64,000 nucleotides of DNA from contig NZ_CP133784.1 of the NCBI RefSeq assembly GCF_034353875.1, positions 4,678,501 through 4,742,500 of the forward strand, read 5' to 3'. The notes beneath the pieces were generated by a model. The model saw only the letters and a program-made list of their open reading frames with translations. It was not told the DNA's origin and did no database searches. Every line of letters starts with the position of its first letter. Position 1 is the first letter of the stretch. Both the position numbers and the translations under genes were made by a program. Source of the DNA: Pseudomonas sp. MH9.2. Lineage in GTDB: Bacteria; Pseudomonadota; Gammaproteobacteria; Pseudomonadales; Pseudomonadaceae. Of the stretch, positions 9,571-16,492 are shown piece by piece.

Positions 9571-12500
9571 CCACTCACATTTATACCGTCCAGGAAGGCG
9601 ACACCCTCAGCGGTCTCGCGCAGCGATTGAACAGCGGTGTTGACGAATTACGACGTCTCAATCCCTTTATCAACAATCCGAACTACATCCGCACGGGGTG
9701 GACATTGAATGTGCCGGACACCACCAACGCGCGCGTGGCGGACAACCCGGCGCTCGCACCCGACACCAGCGCTCTGGAGGTGTTGCACCTCGACCCCGTT
9801 GCCGCGCCGCCTGAACACTGCACCGTCAATTTCTGCGGCGAGCAGCCGTGCACGCGAGACACCCATTACGCCGACGTTATTTATGAAGTCGGTCAGGAAC
9901 GCTTCTGGCTGTTGCGCGAACACACCCTGAATACGCTGGTCGCCGCTGCCGATAGTCTACAAAAGAAGCTGCTGACCACTAATCCCGACTCACGGATCAA
10001 CGCCCTGAATGACGCGGGCCTGCTGGAGCCTTTTCTCGAACCCAAAACCAACAGTTTTCTGGATGCCCAAGACAGCCAGCGGTATCTCGAAATCGAGCAT
10101 GAGTTGGGCCAGACAGGGCGCGACCTCGGACGTCTGGGGATACGCGAAGAGGGCTTGCAGGACGTCAAACACGTACCGAGTCTCACGGTTGAGCAGCTCA
10201 GACACGTCAACCAACAGCAACAGGCCGCCCTGCCGTTACGCCGCGAACTGGCTGCACTCGATGCCAAGGGCCATAAAATCGGCCTCGAACGCGGCTATAG
10301 CTTTGAAGACGGTCATCTGTACAGCGCCGAGGCGATGAAAGCTCGCGAGATCATCCAGCGTTATCTCAAACAGCGCCAGATTCTGGTGGACCTCGGCAAA
10401 CCTCATTTCAGCCAGCAAGAAATCGAGCAATTCTCCCGAGAGCAGGCCCAACTGCTCACAGAGATTGATAGTGCGACTCGTGACCTCACTTCACCGCGAC
10501 TGGACATTGCGCAATGGGTACGGAATTCGACAGGAAAGTTTCATTATTCCGAACTGGTAAAAACCCTTCTCGAAGCCGCCGCCTACGGCCTGGCCTTGCC
10601 CGAATACGCTCTGCAAGGCGACAACGGGGATATTCAGCACGGGTTCGAGGAGTACGAGAAATACCACGCCTGGCTCAGGCAAAAAGCAGCCCTGGATCAA
10701 CACGTCGAAAAATCATTCGACAATTGGGTCAATGTCGCCAAACAACAGCCTCCGAGCAGCCTGTTCACCACGGAAGCCGTGCAGTGGCAGGCACTCGAAG
10801 CCCAAGAACAGGCGCTGAAGAAAAAAGCCGAAGATTTCGTCAAACGCTCAAAACCCCTACGCCACCTGCTCTGGAACCCCGAGACCTTTGCGCCAAAACC
10901 GCAACAACGACTGGTACGCACTAACTTTCCGTTGCGAGAAATCAGCGTGCCCACCGAGCGCACGCGCCTGCGTCACTTGAGCCTCACCGACGTACTCAAC
11001 CACCTCAACCAAAGCACCCGCGACCTGCTCAAGGACGACCTGAACAAAGCACTGGCCCAAGCCAAAGATCCCACCGTCAGAGTGACTGCGGGCAATACCA
11101 GTGCCGACCCGGATCTGTTCACCTCCTGGCTGAGAATGAACGACGCTCGGCCCGTTGAAATCCAGGCCGGCTGGTTCGACCGCAACGGCTTCTTCCAGCC
11201 CGAAACGTTCAAGCGCTACATCAAAACCGAAAAAATCTACATCGAGAACCTGCGCGACGACGCCACCTTCGATGCCTGGGGCAAAGACCTTGAACAGATC
11301 CTGTTCAAAAAAAGCATCCTCGGCCCATTGCGCTTATTCGATAACAGCCCGCAGGCGCGCTTGATCCGCTGCTTGACCCCGGCCCAGAGCAACGTGCAAC
11401 TCGCCACTCAAACACTAGACCCCAGCGTCAGCCTGAAAAAAGGCCTGGGCGCGTCGGCCAACGTGACGCTGGACGTCAATCGGGCGCAGGGCGAAGTTGA
11501 TGTGGCCTCGTTTGAGCTGCCAGGGAGGGCCGAGGCGACACCGAAAACGCTGAGCTACAAAAACGAAAACGACGACCAAGGCCAGAAAGTCGCAGACGGT
11601 ATCGTCACGTTCGGAAAGTTTTGCCTGACCGGCAGCATCAAGGCCTGGGGCTTCGCCGGCGCCTCGATGATGCTCAGCGCCAACCTGCGCGTGGGGCCGA
11701 ACAAACAGGAAAACGACGACCTGGGCCTCGACACCGGCCGCGACGCGGAGCGCCGCCTCAGCCGAGCGGAGACCGGCCTGAGACCCCACATCCGCCACGA
11801 CGACCTCCTCGGCGGACAGTTCAACCTGTTCGCTGGCGTACAAGGTGGGGTCAAAATCAATGGCTCACTGCTCTGGACTCCGCCCGACGACCTGCTGACC
11901 CTGCGCCACCCGATCTTCAAGAAACACGTCGATAATGACGGTTGGCTGGAACTCGCCACCTTGGGCATCGACGCCTCCGCCGCATTGGGTGTCGGCACCA
12001 AGGCCGGGCTTAACCTGTCCCTGCAAAACGGCTACGTGATCCTGCGCATGAACGCCGCCATCATTGCCGGCCCCGGCGTGCAAGGCGCCTTCAACTTCGT
12101 CGTGGGCTACAAGGCCATTATTCAGATCCTGGATATCTTCAATAAAGCCCTGGTTGAAAACAACTATAAGAAAATGGTCTGGGTACAACCGGAGGCCTTC
12201 GCGTACCTCAGCAAACTGCAACTGCTCAGTGCGGTCGGCGTGGACATGCAGTGGGCTTTTTTGAGGGGGTATAACGTTGTGAGTCGGATGTATGACGTGA
12301 TAAAGGCTGGCGGGCGGGCGGGGCCGATGGCTCACGAGATTTTTGATAAACAAGACGATCAGGAATTGAGGCGGTGGTATTCAACCTTGACGCCAGAGGG
12401 GTTGGGGTCGCTGCTGGATACGCTACTTCAAAGGCCAAGGGCGTTTGAAGTAGAAGCGCAGGGCGATATGGGTGGCACAAGGACGGTGAGGTATACAGCG

Positions 12501-12887
12501 CAGCAATGCCATTTATTGCAGCAGCACGCGATCGAAATCATTTTAACTTCCATCCATGAGAATGCCACGGCAAGCGCATATAACACGATCGGCTATGAAA
12601 GCCTGGCCTCGGCGCAAGAGCGGTTTGGCAAAGCAGTGCTGCGTTTTTCATCCTTTAATAAACCGGATAATCCCAAGTTTATTTATTGTGAAAATGTATA
12701 CCGGATGAGTAATTTCATGGCGGCAAATGCTGGTGAAAAAATAGAAGATAGAATCATGCAGGAACGTTATAGAAAAGCGAGACGTCGATTGGGCGAGGCG
12801 ATGGACACTGCCTGTGATTTTGCATCACAGACAAAATTCTGGAACCCAGATGCAGGGACGGAGCTGGCACCATGGCCAAGATATTGA
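9567..12887 (+). CDS. LysM-headed giant protein, candidate T6SS effector
   Basis: 1106 residues. Residues 1-51 are a LysM peptidoglycan-binding module (HIYTVQEGDTLSGLAQRLN ... INNPNYIRTGWTLNVP). A Cys-rich stretch CTVNFCGEQPC lies near residue 85. A long charged, helical middle follows (about 120-640). From about 680 to 870 there are Gly/Ala-rich segments such as GFAGASMMLSANLRVG, FAGVQGGVKINGSLLW and NAAIIAGPGVQGAFNFVVG, which look able to enter a membrane. No signal peptide is present, which fits secretion with a DUF4123 adaptor. The last ~600 bases are markedly AT-richer than the rest (20/60 GC at 12661-12720 against 36/60 at 11881-11940). The gene overlaps the downstream Sel1 gene by 16 bases. 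Toxin activity is inferred; no catalytic motif was recognised. Confidence 0.72.
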   Translation: MTTHIYTVQEGDTLSGLAQRLNSGVDELRRLNPFINNPNYIRTGWTLNVPDTTNARVADNPALAPDTSALEVLHLDPVAAPPEHCTVNFCGEQPCTRDTHYADVIYEVGQERFWLLREHTLNTLVAAADSLQKKLLTTNPDSRINALNDAGLLEPFLEPKTNSFLDAQDSQRYLEIEHELGQTGRDLGRLGIREEGLQDVKHVPSLTVEQLRHVNQQQQAALPLRRELAALDAKGHKIGLERGYSFEDGHLYSAEAMKAREIIQRYLKQRQILVDLGKPHFSQQEIEQFSREQAQLLTEIDSATRDLTSPRLDIAQWVRNSTGKFHYSELVKTLLEAAAYGLALPEYALQGDNGDIQHGFEEYEKYHAWLRQKAALDQHVEKSFDNWVNVAKQQPPSSLFTTEAVQWQALEAQEQALKKKAEDFVKRSKPLRHLLWNPETFAPKPQQRLVRTNFPLREISVPTERTRLRHLSLTDVLNHLNQSTRDLLKDDLNKALAQAKDPTVRVTAGNTSADPDLFTSWLRMNDARPVEIQAGWFDRNGFFQPETFKRYIKTEKIYIENLRDDATFDAWGKDLEQILFKKSILGPLRLFDNSPQARLIRCLTPAQSNVQLATQTLDPSVSLKKGLGASANVTLDVNRAQGEVDVASFELPGRAEATPKTLSYKNENDDQGQKVADGIVTFGKFCLTGSIKAWGFAGASMMLSANLRVGPNKQENDDLGLDTGRDAERRLSRAETGLRPHIRHDDLLGGQFNLFAGVQGGVKINGSLLWTPPDDLLTLRHPIFKKHVDNDGWLELATLGIDASAALGVGTKAGLNLSLQNGYVILRMNAAIIAGPGVQGAFNFVVGYKAIIQILDIFNKALVENNYKKMVWVQPEAFAYLSKLQLLSAVGVDMQWAFLRGYNVVSRMYDVIKAGGRAGPMAHEIFDKQDDQELRRWYSTLTPEGLGSLLDTLLQRPRAFEVEAQGDMGGTRTVRYTAQQCHLLQQHAIEIILTSIHENATASAYNTIGYESLASAQERFGKAVLRFSSFNKPDNPKFIYCENVYRMSNFMAANAGEKIEDRIMQERYRKARRRLGEAMDTACDFASQTKFWNPDAGTELAPWPRY

Positions 12888-13864
12888 TTGTTGCAGTGAA
12901 ACTAACCGGCCTGCTGTTGCTGTTCAGTCATTGCGCCTGGGCTCAATTGACACCAGAGCAAGAAGAGGCACGCAGCCAAGGTCTATTTTTCTTAAATATG
13001 ATCAAGAGTGCAAAGGCAAGCCCCTTCCTTGAAATATCAGCCGAGGCTGGGGACACGGATTCACAGTATTACTTGGCTGAAATTCTTAGGCGGAACCAAA
13101 AAGTTATAACGCCGAGAGCTCAGGAGCTGTACGAAGCCGCCGCCGAAAAAGGTGATATTTACGCCATGATGCGGTTGGCCGATAAAGGTGATGACCTTTG
13201 TCACATCATGGAGAATTGTCCGCCTGATATAAAAACACCTCAAAAGTGGCTGGAAAGCGCTCGCTCACTGGCCAAAGAAAGAGCCGCTCAGGGGGATGGT
13301 GAGGCCATGCAGCAACTTTTCATGATAAGCGGTCATTTTGATTGGTTAGTCAAAGCAGCGGAGTCCGGCTTCCCTGATGCGCAGGAATGGCTCGGCTCTT
13401 TATATAAAGAAGGTGTTGGCACTTTTCTGATCCCCGGCAACCGGAAAAAGGAAATCGAGAAATGGTACCGGGCCTCGGCGGAAAGTGGCTATGCGCCGGG
13501 TATGAGTAGCTATGCCGATTTACTGCAAAAATTTGGAGATCTCAAAGGTGCTGGTTATTGGACAGAAAAAGCAGCCGAGGCCGGTCACTTTGGTTCTATG
13601 TCTAGTTACGCCGCGTGGACTGCTCATATGCCCGACGAAGTCGGCTACCCGCTTGATATGGTAAAAGCCTATGGTCTGACACTGCTCATGGCAGAAGCGG
13701 ACCCCGGTAGAAGGCCGTCATCGCCCGGCTACGGAGGGCAAGTACTGCCAAGTGTCGCCGCCAAAATGACCCCCGAACAAATAGACGCCGGCAAAGCCTA
13801 CGCCAAAGAGTGGGCGAAAACCCATCCGTCGCTGTCGAGATTCCCGCCTAGGTACGGATATTGA
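12872..13864 (+). CDS. Exported Sel1-repeat protein, candidate immunity protein
   Basis: 330 residues with a clear signal peptide ending CAWA-Q near residue 25, so probably periplasmic. The rest consists of Sel1/TPR-like helical repeats recognisable by AEAGDTDSQYYLAEIL, AAEKGDIYAMMRLA, AAESGFPDAQEWLGSLYKEGVG, SAESGYAPGMSSYADLL and AAEAGHFGSMSSYAAW. Exported Sel1-type proteins are known immunity partners of some T6SS toxins (for example the Tli5 group). It starts 16 bases inside the end of the LysM gene and shares its low GC, which supports the pair moving together. A periplasmic immunity protein would imply that the toxin acts at the wall or inner membrane. Confidence 0.75.
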   Translation: MAKILIVAVKLTGLLLLFSHCAWAQLTPEQEEARSQGLFFLNMIKSAKASPFLEISAEAGDTDSQYYLAEILRRNQKVITPRAQELYEAAAEKGDIYAMMRLADKGDDLCHIMENCPPDIKTPQKWLESARSLAKERAAQGDGEAMQQLFMISGHFDWLVKAAESGFPDAQEWLGSLYKEGVGTFLIPGNRKKEIEKWYRASAESGYAPGMSSYADLLQKFGDLKGAGYWTEKAAEAGHFGSMSSYAAWTAHMPDEVGYPLDMVKAYGLTLLMAEADPGRRPSSPGYGGQVLPSVAAKMTPEQIDAGKAYAKEWAKTHPSLSRFPPRYGY

Positions 13865-13893
13865 TGCCGGCTGGACGCTCTCACGCCAATGCA

Positions 13894-13966
13894 CGTAGGA
13901 CCCATCCTCAAACTTCGCAAGACAACTCCCTACCTGTATCCCCCTCATTGAAACCATTCCTGTGTC
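13894..13966 (+). repeat. Conserved intergenic element, copy B
   Basis: Second copy of the element at 8631-8703. GTAGGAC, TCCTCAA, GTATCCCCC, CATTGAA and CCATTC appear in the same order and nearly the same spacing (GTAGGAC to GTATCC is 41 bases here, 40 in copy A). It lies 49 bases before the zinc-ribbon gene, the same relative position as copy A before the DUF4123 gene (46 bases). Confidence 0.6.
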
Positions 13967-14014
13967 GCCGCATCTTGCAGTTCTTCCGAACTTTTTTGTA
14001 GGCGACGCACTGCC

Positions 14015-15205
14015 ATGTCAACGGCCAAACACCCTGTCCTCGATCAAACCGAATCCTTGCGTGCCGCCGCTGACCGACAGCAGTTAGGGTGCCTGGAAAG
14101 TACGTGGCTGGGCTGGAACGAGTTGCATCGTTTTGTTTGTTCTAAAGGGCATGTTTTTCTCAAGACCCCGAGACGGATGAGCCGAAGCCAGGAGAGTTGT
14201 CAGGCGTGTATTCAGGATCGCTTTACGGAGCGGGTCCGCGCCATTTCCCTGGAGGCCGGGGTGACGTGGCTGGATGAGCAGTGGCTGGGTGATGGCGTGC
14301 CCCATAACTTTCGTTGTTCGCAGGGGCACACGTGGCAACGTAAATCTTCGACCATGGGCTTGCACCCTGATTGCAGCCTCTGCAAGCGAGACAAGGCCAG
14401 AAACCTCAAGGGGTTCTCCGACGGACTGACCCGTTTGCAGCAGATCGCTGCGCAGCACGGCGGGGTATGTTTGGCTGATGCTTACACCAGTACCCGTCAA
14501 CGGTATGGTTTTCGCTGTGCCCAAGGGCACGTATGGGAGTCTCTAGGTGTCAATATCATGGGCGGCGCGTGGTGCCATGAGTGCGCGATCCAGCCCAGAC
14601 TTATCCATGAAAAGGGGGTGGACGGACTGGCACGGTTGCGTGAAGTGGCCGAACGCCATGGCGGAGTCTGCCTTGACCAGAAGTACCTGGGCGTAAAGCA
14701 TCACTATCGCTTTCGTTGCGATGCCGGGCATGAGTGGATGAGGTTGGGGGCGAGCGCCTTGCATGGCAGCTGGTGTGTGACATGCCACCTGAAGGCGAAG
14801 ACACTCACCCTTGATGACGCGCATCGGGCAGCCGCGGCAAAAGGAGGAACATGCCTGTCCACTGAGTATGTAAATGCCCAAATAAAGCTTCAATGGCAAT
14901 GCCAGAACGGACATCGCTGGCTTGCCCCGATGGGGACTATCAGACAGGGTGGTTGGTGCAAACGGTGTCCAAAGAGCAGGCTAAGCCTCGACGATGCCCA
15001 TCAGGCCGCGCGAGCAAGAGGTGGGAAATGCCTGTCCACCAAATACGAGAACTGCCACACAAAAATGCACTGGTTGTGCGAACGAGGGCATGGCTGGCAC
15101 ACCAATCTGTCAATCATACGTAATGGCCATTGGTGTCCTGAGTGCGCTCATATGGCGAAGGTAACCACTCTGAAGACGATGAAGCGATACTTGTCGGCTA
15201 AGTAA
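14015..15205 (+). CDS. Six-module zinc-ribbon protein, unknown function
   Basis: 396 residues made almost wholly of six tandem modules of 59-67 residues. Each has the pattern GG-x-C-L ... F-x-C-x2-GH-x-W ... G-x-WC-x2-C. Putative zinc ligands are C42/H46/C62/C65, C101/H105/C120/C123, C168/H172/C187/C190, C235/H239/C254/C257, C296/H300/C315/C318 and C355/H359/C374/C377. The first two modules are the most diverged. The modules resemble the treble-clef or probable zinc-ribbon family (DUF4379-like), often found beside nuclease domains, but no nuclease domain is present here. It has no signal peptide and many basic residues, so nucleic-acid binding is plausible. It is a single gene at the right end of the accessory region. 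Confidence 0.75.
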   Translation: MSTAKHPVLDQTESLRAAADRQQLGCLESTWLGWNELHRFVCSKGHVFLKTPRRMSRSQESCQACIQDRFTERVRAISLEAGVTWLDEQWLGDGVPHNFRCSQGHTWQRKSSTMGLHPDCSLCKRDKARNLKGFSDGLTRLQQIAAQHGGVCLADAYTSTRQRYGFRCAQGHVWESLGVNIMGGAWCHECAIQPRLIHEKGVDGLARLREVAERHGGVCLDQKYLGVKHHYRFRCDAGHEWMRLGASALHGSWCVTCHLKAKTLTLDDAHRAAAAKGGTCLSTEYVNAQIKLQWQCQNGHRWLAPMGTIRQGGWCKRCPKSRLSLDDAHQAARARGGKCLSTKYENCHTKMHWLCERGHGWHTNLSIIRNGHWCPECAHMAKVTTLKTMKRYLSAK

Positions 15206-15222
15206 AGGGCGTTGGCCATGTG

Positions 15223-15852
15223 TCAGACCGGCTTGGTCATCACACCCATGAACAGCTCTGACGCGAGAAAGCGCTGTAACCAGGCCTGTAGGCGAGGGTA
15301 GGGGCTTTGCCAGAACCAGTCGGGGTCGACGTAGCAGAACTGCCGCACGAAGGGCGCCAGGGCGATGTCGGCCAGGGTCACGTGCTCAGCGGCCAGGAAG
15401 GTCCGTTGTAGCAGGCGTTTTTCGAGCTTTTGCAAAAACAGTGCACCCAGGTCGCGGTAGTGTTCCTGCGAGTGTTCAGGATGGCGGACCGCGTATTTGT
15501 AGTGATCCAGATGGTGCTTGAAGACGTGATCGTTTTCTTCGATCAATGCCCCGATGTCGCTCTGGGCCTGCGGGTCATTTGCCAGCAGCCAGTCATCGGG
15601 GTCGTTGAGCGCCAGTGCCCAGCGCATGATGCCCAGACTCTCGTCGATCACGCGTCCTCCCTCACAGATCAGGACGGGCACAGTGCCTTTGGGTGAATAG
15701 GCAAGCATGTGCGGCGGCTTTTCTTTGAGGCTGACTTCGCGAATGTCCAGTGCGCAGCCCGCGTAAAACAACGCCATGCGCGCACGCATGGCGTAGGGGC
15801 AGCGCCGGAAAGAGTAAAGAATCGGCGTCGCGGTGTTCACTGCGCTCAGCAA
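15223..15852 (-). CDS. Glutathione S-transferase family protein
   Basis: 209 residues. The N-terminal thioredoxin-like domain has LYSFRRCPYAMRARMAL (Cys18 in the position of the catalytic residue of GST omega/beta-like proteins) and the cis-proline segment KGTVPVLI with the glutathione-binding ESLGIMRW. The all-helical C-terminal domain includes LADIALAPFVRQF. It probably conjugates glutathione or acts as a thiol oxidoreductase; the substrate is unknown. It lies 9 bases downstream of the cyclophilin gene on the same strand, so the two are likely co-transcribed. Confidence 0.88.
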   Translation of the reverse strand: MLSAVNTATPILYSFRRCPYAMRARMALFYAGCALDIREVSLKEKPPHMLAYSPKGTVPVLICEGGRVIDESLGIMRWALALNDPDDWLLANDPQAQSDIGALIEENDHVFKHHLDHYKYAVRHPEHSQEHYRDLGALFLQKLEKRLLQRTFLAAEHVTLADIALAPFVRQFCYVDPDWFWQSPYPRLQAWLQRFLASELFMGVMTKPV

Positions 15853-15861
15853 CGGGTCTCT

Positions 15862-16374
15862 TTACGCTTCGGCAGGCAGTTGGCCGCAGTCGGCGATCAC
15901 GACTTTTTTGCTGGTTTTGCCTGATTGCGAGCCCAGTGCTTCAATGGCCCTCACAACGTCCATGCCTTCGATGACTTTACCGAATACCACGTGTTTGCCA
16001 TCCAGCCAGCTGGTGACGATGGTGGTGATGAAGAACTGGCTGCCGTTGGTGTTCGGGCCTGCGTTGGCCATGGACAGGTCGCCTGGCTCGGTGTGCTTCA
16101 GGGTGAAGTTCTCGTCCTTGAACTTTTCGCCGTAGATCGACTTGCCGCCGGTGCCGTTGTGGTTGGTGAAGTCACCGCCTTGCAGCATGAAGTCTTTGAT
16201 CACGCGGTGGAACGAAGAGCCCTTGTAGTGCAGGCCGTCGCCTTTCTCGCCGGTGCACAGGGCACGGAAGTTCTCAGCGGTTTTCGGTGCCACGTCTTCG
16301 CGAAGTTCCATCACGATGCGACCCATTGGCTCGTCGTTGGCGGTGATGTCGAAAAATACTTTTGAATTGGACAC
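15862..16374 (-). CDS. Cyclophilin-type peptidyl-prolyl isomerase (CypA-like)
   Basis: Cytoplasmic proline isomerase of 170 residues without a signal peptide. [16 protein letters not shown] and [16 protein letters not shown] are the active-site motifs, including the catalytic Arg and the Gln/Phe residues. [14 protein letters not shown] contains the Trp that in eukaryotic cyclophilin A contacts cyclosporin. [10 protein letters not shown] and the longer loop KGSSFHRVI also match eukaryotic-type cyclophilins more closely than PpiB, which is encoded separately at 46706-47206. Likely co-transcribed with the GST gene. Confidence 0.93.
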   Translation of the reverse strand: MSNSKVFFDITANDEPMGRIVMELREDVAPKTAENFRALCTGEKGDGLHYKGSSFHRVIKDFMLQGGDFTNHNGTGGKSIYGEKFKDENFTLKHTEPGDLSMANAGPNTNGSQFFITTIVTSWLDGKHVVFGKVIEGMDVVRAIEALGSQSGKTSKKVVIADCGQLPAEA

Positions 16375-16492
16375 GGGGAGTTACCTTCTCATTTGAGGTG
16401 GCGCAACGGGTCGCGCCGTGGGTGTGTAGGGTACAGAAATTCCGCTTGGCAGTTTTGTCTGACACAGGAAATGGGGGCTGCCTGTCGGTTTA

